From NCBI GenBank assembly GCA_002842985.1, contig PHEQ01000006.1, forward strand, positions 62,001 through 126,000: 64,000 nucleotides of DNA. Reading direction: 5' to 3'. The DNA comes from Alphaproteobacteria bacterium HGW-Alphaproteobacteria-1. Lineage in GTDB: Bacteria > Pseudomonadota > Alphaproteobacteria > Rhodobacterales > Rhodobacteraceae. A model generated the notes under the pieces. That model was given only the letters and a program-made list of their open reading frames with translations. It had not been told where the DNA came from and did no database searches. The stretch's first letter is position 1; every line of letters starts with the position of its first letter. Of this stretch, positions 17,850 through 25,668 are shown in pieces. Made by a program: the position numbers and the translations under genes.

Positions 17850-17894
17850 GGAATTTTCAAAAAATTCCGCACCGGAAACTTTTAAAGTTTCCGG
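17850..17894. repeat. Tandem AT-core hairpins (REP-like)
   Basis: Two adjacent palindromes: GGAATTTT-CAA-AAAATTCC (17850-17868), then CCGGAAACTTT, a single T, and AAAGTTTCCGG (17872-17894). The second also ends the decarboxylase transcript on the minus strand. The tight, near-perfect symmetry suggests a dispersed repeat rather than a simple terminator. Confidence 0.6.
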
Positions 17895-17913
17895 CACCCT
17901 TGCACATGAAGTA

Positions 17914-19086
17914 TCAGATCACCACCACATCGAGCGGCGGAAAGCCGTTGAACCCCACCGAGGAATAGCTCGACGTGTAGGCCCCGCAATTGCGGATGAT
18001 CACCCGGTCCCCCGCGCGCAGACCCAGAGGCAGTGCCACGGGCCGCTTTTCATAGAGCACATCGGCGCTGTCGCAGGACGGGCCGGCCAGGATGCAAGGT
18101 CCCGTCGCCTCATGATCGCGGTCGCTGAGAAACTGATAGCGGATCGCCTCGCCCTCGGTCTCGGCCAGCCCGGAAAACCGCCCGATATCGAGATAGACCC
18201 AGCGGCAGAGATCATCCTCGGCCTTGCGGCTCACAAGCAGAACCTCGGCGGCGATCATGCCCGCCTCGGCCACCATTCCGCGCCCCGGTTCGGCCATGAT
18301 GCGGGTAGCACCGGCAAAGCGCGGCTCGACCATCGCCATTACCTGTGCGGCATAGGCCTCGGGGGCCTCGATCGCCTCGCCGTAAAAGGCCGGAAAGCCG
18401 CCACCGATATTGATCAGCGACAGCGCGTGACCGGCCGCGCGCGCCTCGGCCCAGACACACGAGACACGGTCGAGCGTTTCGCGCCACATTTCCGCGCGAC
18501 GGGTCTGAGACCCGACGTGAAAGGACAGGCCCACAGGCTCAAGCCCAAGCGCCACGGCGTGATCCATCAGCGCCACGGCGCGCCCGGGCGCGCAGCCGAA
18601 CTTGCGGCTCAACGGCCAATCCGCCTCGGTCGCCCCGACCAGAAGGCGGATATAGACCTCCGCCCCCGGCGCATGTTCGGCGATTTTCTCAAGTTCCATC
18701 TCGCTATCGGCCGCGAACAGCGAGATGCCCGCGCGATGCGCGAAGGCGATGTCGCTCGCGCGCTTGACCGTGTTGCCAAAGGACACCGTCTCAGGCGCGG
18801 CCCCAAGCCCGAGGCAAAGCTCGATTTCCCCGCGTGAGGCGGCGTCGAAATGGCTGCCCTCGGCAATCAGCGTCTCGATCACCTCGCGCGCCGGGTTGGC
18901 CTTGACGGCATAATGGATATCCGCGCGGCCCAACCCCGATTTCAGCGCGCGATATTGCCGCGCCACGGTGTCGCGGTGAATGACCAGCGTGGGGCGGTCA
19001 AACTCGCGGCTCCGGATATAATCGGCAAGAGGGGAAGGCGCGAAAACGGAGTCAAAGCCCGCAAGCGGGTTTACGTAAGCGTTCAT
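17914..19086 (-). CDS. Type III PLP-dependent decarboxylase (ornithine/lysine type)
   Basis: A 390-residue fold type III enzyme: PLP Lys62 in HYAVKANP, the phosphate-binding Gly loop in INIGGGFP, AEPGRGMVAEAG, and the catalytic-Cys motif PSCDSADVLYE near the C-terminus. It is the eukaryotic-like ornithine decarboxylase class found in alphaproteobacteria and should make putrescine (or cadaverine) for polyamine synthesis. The leader on the minus strand begins ATGACCATG; the second ATG (19086) has GGAG 6 bases upstream and is chosen. The 190-base upstream region contains a small GGTGG-CGAG-CCACC hairpin (19163-19176). Confidence 0.85.
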   Translation of the reverse strand: MNAYVNPLAGFDSVFAPSPLADYIRSREFDRPTLVIHRDTVARQYRALKSGLGRADIHYAVKANPAREVIETLIAEGSHFDAASRGEIELCLGLGAAPETVSFGNTVKRASDIAFAHRAGISLFAADSEMELEKIAEHAPGAEVYIRLLVGATEADWPLSRKFGCAPGRAVALMDHAVALGLEPVGLSFHVGSQTRRAEMWRETLDRVSCVWAEARAAGHALSLINIGGGFPAFYGEAIEAPEAYAAQVMAMVEPRFAGATRIMAEPGRGMVAEAGMIAAEVLLVSRKAEDDLCRWVYLDIGRFSGLAETEGEAIRYQFLSDRDHEATGPCILAGPSCDSADVLYEKRPVALPLGLRAGDRVIIRNCGAYTSSYSSVGFNGFPPLDVVVI

Positions 19087-19280
19087 GGTCATCTCCGATC
19101 AAGACCCGGGACAATGCCCGACCAGTTCCAAAAGGAGACGTTACCGTCGCTACGTAAACACGGGTGGCGAGCCACCGGCCAGAGGCGCGTGCGTTGGCGT
19201 CTATGAATCGCCACTTAGAGTCATGTCCCGAGTCACGCAAGAAATATCTGTGCCCGCGGGACGAATTCTTCGACCCGTGC

Positions 19281-20414
19281 TCAGACTGCCCGCGCCCAGT
19301 CCGGCAGGCCCTGCCCAAGGATCACCTGCGCCCCGAGGCGGCCCAGTTCGTCGGAACATTTCGCGCCCCGGCCACAGCCCGCCGTGGCCACGCCGATCCG
19401 GTTCGTGACCATGGCGATACGGGCGCGGTCCTCAGGGGTGAAGGTGGTGACACAGGCGGCGCGGTTGACGCCCCTGATCGCCAGTCCCGGCATCCGCGCA
19501 CGCATTTCGCCTTCGAGAAACGCCGCCACATCGGCGCTACCGCCCGACCGGAACCAGTCGCTTATCTCTGCGCCAGAGCAAACCGGGCGATCCACCGGAT
19601 CACCTCCCATCTTGAGATAAAACCGCCCGTCCGGATAGCGGATCGGCGGCAAGAGATACGGCCCGTCGCCATGCGCATGCAGATAGATGAGCGGCGGCAG
19701 CGTGGCCAGCCGCGCGGCCTCGACCGCGCTTACCTCGAAAAATGCCACCGTGCGCGCCATCACCGTCAGCGGCAGCGCCTCGGGCAAGAGCGTGTTGGTA
19801 TAACCTCCCGCCGCCACCAGAACGCGGGCCGCGCGCGTCTCGCCATCCTCGTGGCGGATCGTCACCCCGTCGCCGCGCTCCTCCAGCGCCAGAACCCGCG
19901 CCTTGATGATGCGTGCCCCTGACCGTTCAGCCGCGCGGCTCTGCGCGGCCACCAGACGGCGCGGGCTGATATGTCCCGCGTGCTGCGGCTCATGCCAGCC
20001 CATCGTGCCGGGCGCAAAGCGGAAATCGGCAAAGCGCGCGGCCAGCCCGGCATCGTCGAGCCGATCACAGGCGATGCCGTCCCGCGCCGCCACCTGCCCG
20101 ATCCGCTCCATCGCGTCGCTGCCCTCGGGCCCGGCCATGACCACACCGCGCTCGGTATAAAAGCCGATGCCGCTTGCCGCCTCGATCTCGACGTAGCGCG
20201 CGATCGAGGCGCGGCTCACCCGGCTCCAGAACGGATCGGGATCAAGGCTGCGGGTGATGCGCCCCTCGTCGTAATGGCTGGCAAAGACGCCCTGATGCGC
20301 GGCCATCGTCCCCGGCTCATCGGGGCCGATCAGGATCACCGCGTGTCCGGACCGCGCCAGATGCCGCGCCGCGGCCGACCCGATCAACCCTCGCCCGATG
20401 ACCGCGATTTCCAC
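19281..20414 (-). CDS. FAD-dependent oxidoreductase (DAO/sarcosine-oxidase-like)
   Basis: A 377-residue flavoenzyme starting with the dinucleotide-binding motif IAVIGRGLIGSAAARHLA, a DAO-fold FAD domain and a C-terminal GRGAKCSDELGRLGAQ that fits the second FAD contact. Likely substrates are secondary amines or amino acids, but the pocket cannot be read from sequence. GTG 20414 places the GxGxxG motif at the usual distance from the N-terminus. It lies 28 bases after trcR on the same strand and may be cotranscribed with it. Confidence 0.75.
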   Translation of the reverse strand: MEIAVIGRGLIGSAAARHLARSGHAVILIGPDEPGTMAAHQGVFASHYDEGRITRSLDPDPFWSRVSRASIARYVEIEAASGIGFYTERGVVMAGPEGSDAMERIGQVAARDGIACDRLDDAGLAARFADFRFAPGTMGWHEPQHAGHISPRRLVAAQSRAAERSGARIIKARVLALEERGDGVTIRHEDGETRAARVLVAAGGYTNTLLPEALPLTVMARTVAFFEVSAVEAARLATLPPLIYLHAHGDGPYLLPPIRYPDGRFYLKMGGDPVDRPVCSGAEISDWFRSGGSADVAAFLEGEMRARMPGLAIRGVNRAACVTTFTPEDRARIAMVTNRIGVATAGCGRGAKCSDELGRLGAQVILGQGLPDWARAV

Positions 20415-20442
20415 GACCCTGCCCTGCGCCCGAACAATCGAC

Positions 20443-21198
20443 TCAGCGGCTCGTGTCCTCGTCGTCCTCGTCCTCGCCGTCATCGTCGGGCAGGTTGAAG
20501 AAGCTGTCCGCATCATACTGCTTTTCGGGCTCCTCGCGCTCCACCCCGCCAAGGGTGAACGTCTCCAGCCCCTCGATCGCGGTCGGGATGCGCGGCTCGG
20601 CCTCGGCCCCGAGGCTTTGCTCGGTGCTCAGAAGCTTGCGCCGCTCGTCATCGTTCAGCGTCGCCCCCTCGGCGGCCTTCTTGGCGGCGGCCTTTTGCAC
20701 GGCGGCATCAAGCTCGGACTGCTTGCACAGGCCAAGCGCCACCGGGTCGATGGGCTGCATGTTGGAGATGTTCCAATGCGTGCGCTCACGGATCGAGGTG
20801 ATCGTGGGCTTGGTGGTGCCAACCAGCTTGATGATCTGGCTGTCGGCCAGTTCGGGATGGAACTTCACCAGCCACAGGATTGCATTCGGGCGGTCCTGCC
20901 GTTTCGAGAGCGGCGTGTAGCGCGGGCCGCGCCGCTTCTCCTCGCCCACGGCGGAGGGGTTGAATTTCAGATGCAGCTTGTAGGCCGGGTCAGCCTCTGC
21001 CTTGGCGATCTCGGCTGTCGTCAACTGATTGTTGGCCACCGGATCGAACCCCTTGACGCCTGCGGCGACATCGCCATCGGCGATGCCCTGCACCTCCAGT
21101 TCATGCATCCCGCAGAAATCGGCGATCTGCTTGAAACTGATCGTCGTGTTGTCCACCAGCCAGACGGCGGTGGCCTTGGCCATGATCGGCATGGACAT
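20443..21198 (-). CDS. trcR: DUF1013 cell-cycle regulator TrcR
   Basis: A 251-residue protein of the alphaproteobacterial DUF1013 family, recently named TrcR. The N-terminus MPIMAKATAVWLVDNTTISF and the HTH-like IADFCGMHELEVQGIADGD match the family, as does IGEERTHWNIS-type sequence (residues about 130-160: LVGTTKPTITSIRERTHWN). The C-terminus is acidic and disordered (DDDGEDEDDED). It is expected to act as a DNA-associated cell-cycle transcription factor. ATG 21198 has AAGGAGA 8 bases upstream. It is divergent from the RNase T2 gene. Confidence 0.85.
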   Translation of the reverse strand: MSMPIMAKATAVWLVDNTTISFKQIADFCGMHELEVQGIADGDVAAGVKGFDPVANNQLTTAEIAKAEADPAYKLHLKFNPSAVGEEKRRGPRYTPLSKRQDRPNAILWLVKFHPELADSQIIKLVGTTKPTITSIRERTHWNISNMQPIDPVALGLCKQSELDAAVQKAAAKKAAEGATLNDDERRKLLSTEQSLGAEAEPRIPTAIEGLETFTLGGVEREEPEKQYDADSFFNLPDDDGEDEDDEDTSR

Positions 21199-21328
21199 GC
21201 TGGCGTCTCCTTCGCTCAAATCTTCCCCGTGACCCGGAACGGGCGGTTCCGGCGGGCCGGAAGAGTTTCCATTGTCGGGGAAATCTGCTGTCATATACGC
21301 AAGCCGCGACAAAAAGGAAAGCCCCGAG

Positions 21329-21955
21329 ATGCGCCCTTGCCTGCTGATCCTTCTGGCCCTGCTGCTTGCCGCCCCGCTGCGGGCCGAGCGTGCGGGCGCG
21401 TTCGATTACTACGTGCTGAGCCTGAGCTGGTCGCCCACATGGTGCGCGCTCGAGGGCGATGCACGGGACGCGCCGCAATGCGAACGCGCGCATGGCTGGG
21501 TATTGCACGGGCTCTGGCCGCAATACCATCGCGGTTGGCCCGATTACTGCCAGAGCCCGCACCGCCCGCCACCGCGCGCGCTTACCGCGTCGATGGCCGA
21601 TATCATGGGCTCTCAGGGGCTGGCCTGGCACCAATGGAAAAAGCACGGCACCTGTTCCGGCCTGCCCGCAGAGGCGTATTTCGCCCTCGCGCGCCGCGCC
21701 TATGAGGGCGTCAACCGCCCCGAGGTGTTCCGCAAGCTTGATCGCCCGGTAAAACTCTCCGCAGAGGTCGTGGAGGCGGCATTCCTCAAGGCCAATCCCG
21801 GCTGGACGGCGGATATGCTGACCATCACCTGCCGCGCAGGCCGGATCGAGGAGGCGCGGCTCTGCCTGTCGAAATCGCTAAACCCGGTGCCCTGTGGACG
21901 CGACGTGATCCGCGATTGCCGGCTGGACGATGCGCTTTTCGACCCCGTGCGCTGA
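21329..21955 (+). CDS. Secreted RNase T2-family protein with altered active site
   Basis: A 208-residue exported protein (signal peptide 1-19, LLALLLAAPLRA). It has the first T2 catalytic segment HGLWPQ (His60) and the second as WHQWKKHGTC (His101, Lys105, His106). In T2 enzymes the residue after the first His of this second segment is normally a catalytic Glu; here it is Gln102. Cysteines at about 39, 51, 74 and 109 can form the usual disulfides. Activity on extracellular RNA is likely but may be reduced. The start at ATG 21329 has AAAAAGGAA upstream. Confidence 0.85.
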   Translation: MRPCLLILLALLLAAPLRAERAGAFDYYVLSLSWSPTWCALEGDARDAPQCERAHGWVLHGLWPQYHRGWPDYCQSPHRPPPRALTASMADIMGSQGLAWHQWKKHGTCSGLPAEAYFALARRAYEGVNRPEVFRKLDRPVKLSAEVVEAAFLKANPGWTADMLTITCRAGRIEEARLCLSKSLNPVPCGRDVIRDCRLDDALFDPVR

Positions 21956-21957
21956 GC

Positions 21958-21983
21958 TTTCATCGTTCTGGAAATACTCAATA
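21958..21983 (+). repeat. Possible divergent copy of the 3' dispersed element
   Basis: Immediately after the RNase T2 stop, TTCATCGTTCTGGAAATACT recalls the 28-bp element seen after the thiolase and alcohol dehydrogenase genes (shared TTCTGG and AAATA blocks, with the middle missing). The similarity is partial and may be chance. Confidence 0.25.
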
Positions 21984-22000
21984 AAACCGGCCTTGACCGG

Positions 22001-24334
22001 TCAGAACGGCACGTCGTCCGCGTGCGCGATGAAGCGTGCGACGACCTTTTTCACACCTGCCTTGTCAAAGGCGATCTCGAGCTTGTCACCCTCGATGCCG
22101 GTGATCTCGCCATAGCCGAATTTCTGGTGAAAGACCCGCTCGCCCACGGTGTGCGAACTCAGCGCCTGCGCGTCGATCACCGGGGAGCGGGCCTCGACCG
22201 GCTGGCTCATGGGCCGCGTGCCGCTGCGCGCTTGCAACCTGCGCCAGCCGGGTGAGTTATAGACATTGGCTGCGGCGGCGCGGGTCTCGATGCCGCTTGC
22301 GGCCCCGACGGGACCACCATAAAGGCCCGGCGGCGTCAGCACCTCGACATGGTCGGGGGGCAACTCGTCGATGAAGCGCGAGGGCAGTTGTGATTGCCAT
22401 TGGCCATAGACGCGCCGGTTGCCGGCAAAGGAGATGGTGCAGACCTCCTCGGCGCGGGTGATGCCGACATAGGCAAGGCGGCGCTCTTCCTCCAGCCCCT
22501 TCTGCCCGCTTTCGTCCATCGAGCGTTGCGAGGGGAAAAGCCCGTCCTCCCATCCCGGCAGGAAAACGGCGGGGAATTCCAGCCCCTTGGCGGCGTGGAG
22601 CGTCATCAGCGTGATCTTCTCGCCCGCATCGTCGCTTTCGTTCTCCATGATCAGGCTGACATGTTCGAGAAAGCCTTGCAGGTTCTCGAACCCCTCCAGC
22701 GCCTTCACCAGTTCCTTGAGGTTTTCCAGCCGCCCCGGCGCCTCGGGTGTCTTGTCGTTCTGCCACATGGCAGTGTAGCCGCTCTCATCCAGGATGATCT
22801 CGGCCAGTTCCATATGGCTGAGGCTCGGGTCGTCCACCATCCGGCCCCAGCGGGCGAGACCATCGAGAAGCCGGGCCAGTTCCACCGCGCCCTTGCCCTT
22901 GACGGCGCCGGCACGGATGGCCAGACCCGCGCCGTCAACCAGACCGAGACCGTTCTCGCGCGCTGTCCGCTGGATCACCTGCACCGCCTTGTCGCCAAGG
23001 CCGCGCTTGGGCGTGTTGACGATCCGCTCGAAGGCCAGATCGTCGGCGGGCGAGGTAACGAGGCGGAAATAGGCCATGGCGTCGCGGATCTCCATCCGCT
23101 CGTAAAAGCGTGGACCGCCGATCACGCGATAGGGCAGACCGATGGTCAGGAACCGGTCCTCGAAGGCGCGCATCTGGTGGCTGGCGCGCACGAGAATGGC
23201 CATGTCATCGAGCGAAAAGGGCCGCATCCCGCGCGTGCCGCGCTGCATCGAATCCACCTCTTCGCCGATCCAGCGCGCCTCTTCCTCGCCGTCCCAATGG
23301 CCGATGAGCCGGACTTTTTCGCCCGTCTTGGCATCGGTCCAGAGCGTCTTGCCCAGCCGGTCGCGGTTGCCTGCGATGACGCCGCTTGCCGCGGCAAGGA
23401 TATGCGGGGTGGAGCGGTAATTCTGTTCCAGCCGGATCACCGCCGCACCGGGAAAATCCTTCTCGAACCGCAGGATATTGCCCACCTCGGCGCCGCGCCA
23501 GCCATAGATCGACTGGTCGTCGTCGCCCACGCAGCAGATATTCTTGTGTCCCCCCGCCAGCAGACGCAGCCAGAGATATTGCGCCACGTTGGTATCCTGG
23601 TATTCGTCCACGAGGATGTATTTGAACCAGCGCTGATATTGCGCGAGCACATCGTCGTGACGCTGAAAGATCGTCACCACATGCAAGAGCAGGTCGCCGA
23701 AATCGACGGCGTTCAATTCCTTCAGGCGGGTCTGATACTGACGGTAGAGCGCGGGGCCCTTGCCGTCATAGGCGCTGGCCTCACTGCCGGGCAGGTTGTC
23801 GGGCGTCCAGGCGCGGTTTTTCCACTGGTCGATGATCCCGGCGAGCATCCGGGCGGGCCATCGCTTGTCGTCTATGTTGGCGGCCTGCACGAGTTGCTTG
23901 AGCAGGCGCAACTGGTCGTCGGTGTCGAGGATGGTGAAATTCGATTTGAGATCAACCAGCTCGGCGTGACGACGCAGGAGCTTGACGCAGATCGAATGGA
24001 AGGTGCCAAGCCACGGCATCCCCTCCACCCGCTCGCCCATCAGGCGACCGACGCGGGTCTTCATCTCGCGCGCGGCCTTGTTGGTAAAGGTCACGGCAAG
24101 GATTTCATTGGGGTGCGCGCGCCCGGTGTTCAGCAGATGCACGATGCGCGTGGTCAGCGCCTTGGTCTTGCCGGTGCCCGCCCCCGCGAGCATCAGGACG
24201 GGGCCGTCGAGGGTTTCCGCGGCGCGGCGCTGTTCGGGGTTCAGGTCGTCGAGATAGGGCGCGGGCCGCGCGGCCATGGCGCGGGCGGCAAGGCTTGCGC
24301 CCTCGAAGGCATCGGTGTCATCAAAACTGCTCAT
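22001..24334 (-). CDS. uvrD: UvrD/PcrA-family DNA helicase
   Basis: A 777-residue SF1A helicase: Walker A AGAGTGKTKALTTRI (about residue 50), motif II VDEYQDTN, motif III GDDDQSIYGWRGA, motif IV LEQNYRSTPHI, motif V TLHAAKGLEFPAVFLPG and motif VI RRLAYVGITRAEE. The C-terminus (VGERVFHQKFGYGEITGIEGDKLEI) is the PcrA/UvrD-type SH3-like tail. It unwinds DNA in nucleotide-excision and mismatch repair. ATG 24334 has no clear ribosome site. A perfect LexA box lies 44 bases upstream, so it should be SOS-induced. Confidence 0.95.
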   Translation of the reverse strand: MSSFDDTDAFEGASLAARAMAARPAPYLDDLNPEQRRAAETLDGPVLMLAGAGTGKTKALTTRIVHLLNTGRAHPNEILAVTFTNKAAREMKTRVGRLMGERVEGMPWLGTFHSICVKLLRRHAELVDLKSNFTILDTDDQLRLLKQLVQAANIDDKRWPARMLAGIIDQWKNRAWTPDNLPGSEASAYDGKGPALYRQYQTRLKELNAVDFGDLLLHVVTIFQRHDDVLAQYQRWFKYILVDEYQDTNVAQYLWLRLLAGGHKNICCVGDDDQSIYGWRGAEVGNILRFEKDFPGAAVIRLEQNYRSTPHILAAASGVIAGNRDRLGKTLWTDAKTGEKVRLIGHWDGEEEARWIGEEVDSMQRGTRGMRPFSLDDMAILVRASHQMRAFEDRFLTIGLPYRVIGGPRFYERMEIRDAMAYFRLVTSPADDLAFERIVNTPKRGLGDKAVQVIQRTARENGLGLVDGAGLAIRAGAVKGKGAVELARLLDGLARWGRMVDDPSLSHMELAEIILDESGYTAMWQNDKTPEAPGRLENLKELVKALEGFENLQGFLEHVSLIMENESDDAGEKITLMTLHAAKGLEFPAVFLPGWEDGLFPSQRSMDESGQKGLEEERRLAYVGITRAEEVCTISFAGNRRVYGQWQSQLPSRFIDELPPDHVEVLTPPGLYGGPVGAASGIETRAAAANVYNSPGWRRLQARSGTRPMSQPVEARSPVIDAQALSSHTVGERVFHQKFGYGEITGIEGDKLEIAFDKAGVKKVVARFIAHADDVPF

Positions 24335-24377
24335 GCGCGCGACAATAGCGCGGGCTCGACCCGAGATAAAGCCCGGT

Positions 24378-24392
24378 GTTCGGTTAATGTTC
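24378..24392. promoter_or_regulatory. LexA (SOS) box in the uvrD/FMN dehydrogenase gap
   Basis: GTTC-GGTTAAT-GTTC is an exact match to the alphaproteobacterial LexA motif GTTC-N7-GTTC. It lies 44 bases upstream of uvrD and 50 bases upstream of the divergent dehydrogenase gene. Control of uvrD is the expected role; an effect on the other gene is possible. Confidence 0.85.
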
Positions 24393-24441
24393 CGTGTGCG
24401 ACCCCTCTGGACAAGCCTCTGAAAACCCGCGCAAATGGGGT

Positions 24442-25575
24442 ATGAACCTGCATGCAAGATACCCCGCCCTGAGTGACCTGCGCACCCGCGCGCAGGCCCG
24501 AATCCCGCGTTTCGTCTGGGAATATCTCGACAGCGGCACCGGGGTGGAGGCGACCAAGGCGCGCAACCGCGCGATGCTTGATCGCGTTCTGCTCAGCCCG
24601 TCGATCCTGCATGGCGACATCGCGCCCGATCTGTCGGTGACGCTTCTGGGACAGAGCCATCCGCTGCCGGTGGGGATCGCGCCGGTGGGGATGTCGGGGC
24701 TGATCTGGCCCGAGGCAGAGCATCATCTGGCGCGCGCGGCGACAAGGGCGGGCCTGCCCTATACGCTGTCGACCGTGGCGACGGTGCGCCCCGAGGATGT
24801 CGGGCCGCATCTGGAAGGACGCGGCTGGTTCCAAATGTATCCGCCGCGCGACGAGGGCATCCGCACCGACATGCTCAAGCGCGCGCGCGAAGCAGGATTT
24901 TCCGTTCTGGTGCTGACCGTCGATGTGCCGGTGGCGAGCCGACGCGAGCGGCAAGTGCGCTCCGGCCTGACCACGCCGCCCAAGCTGACGCCGCGCCTGC
25001 TGGCGCAGGTGGCGCTGCGCCCCGTCTGGGCCATGGGCATGGCGGGCAAGGGCCTGCCCCGGATGCGGCTGATTGACGATTACGCAGGCGCGGTGAAGGG
25101 CCTGCCCTCGACCAAACACGCGGGCTATCTGCTGCGCACCTCGCCGGACTGGAGCTATCTGCGCTGGCTGCGCGAGCATTGGCAGGGGCCGCTTGTGGTC
25201 AAGGGCGTCAGCCGGGCCGAGGATGCCGAGGCGCTGGAAAAGGAAGGCGTTGACGCAATCTGGATTTCCAACCATGCGGGCCGCCAGTTCGACGCCGCCC
25301 CCGCCACGATCGAGGCGCTGCCCCAGGTGCGCGCGGCGACGCGCCTGCCGGTGATCATCGACGGCGGGTTCGAGGGCGGGCTCGATATCCTGCGCGCCAT
25401 AGCACTTGGCGCGGATTTCGTGATGATGGGGCGCGGCTGGCATTACGCGCTTGGCGCACTCGGCGCAGCGGGGCCGGCGCATCTGGTGGAGATCCTCACC
25501 GAGGATCTCAAGGCAAATATGGGGCAATTGGGCACCGCGCGGCTTCTTGACGTGCGCGCCCGCCTCCTGCCCTGA
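24442..25575 (+). CDS. lldD: FMN-dependent alpha-hydroxy-acid dehydrogenase (L-lactate type)
   Basis: A 377-residue flavoprotein of the LldD/glycolate oxidase/mandelate dehydrogenase family. Visible are the N-terminal YLDSGTG, APVGMSGLIWPEAE, LTVDVPVASRRERQVRSGL, the FMN-contacting Lys in LVVKGVSRAEDAE, the catalytic His and substrate Arg in SNHAGRQFD (SNHGGRQLD in most relatives), and IDGGFEGGLDILRAIALGAD. It should oxidise L-lactate or a related 2-hydroxyacid at the membrane. It is divergent from uvrD. The gene symbol is tentative because substrate is not set by these motifs. Confidence 0.8.
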   Translation: MNLHARYPALSDLRTRAQARIPRFVWEYLDSGTGVEATKARNRAMLDRVLLSPSILHGDIAPDLSVTLLGQSHPLPVGIAPVGMSGLIWPEAEHHLARAATRAGLPYTLSTVATVRPEDVGPHLEGRGWFQMYPPRDEGIRTDMLKRAREAGFSVLVLTVDVPVASRRERQVRSGLTTPPKLTPRLLAQVALRPVWAMGMAGKGLPRMRLIDDYAGAVKGLPSTKHAGYLLRTSPDWSYLRWLREHWQGPLVVKGVSRAEDAEALEKEGVDAIWISNHAGRQFDAAPATIEALPQVRAATRLPVIIDGGFEGGLDILRAIALGADFVMMGRGWHYALGALGAAGPAHLVEILTEDLKANMGQLGTARLLDVRARLLP

Positions 25576-25668
25576 ACCGTCCAAACGCCGATTGCACAAA
25601 CCTTTCACAAATCTTACAAGACGGCAGCGCCGCAGCGCAGCACATTGACCATCCGGGGAGAGCCGCCC

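Noticed and set aside
22394..24445. A long plus-strand frame opposite uvrD
   Set aside because: All helicase motifs are on the minus strand; this frame is a codon-bias shadow.
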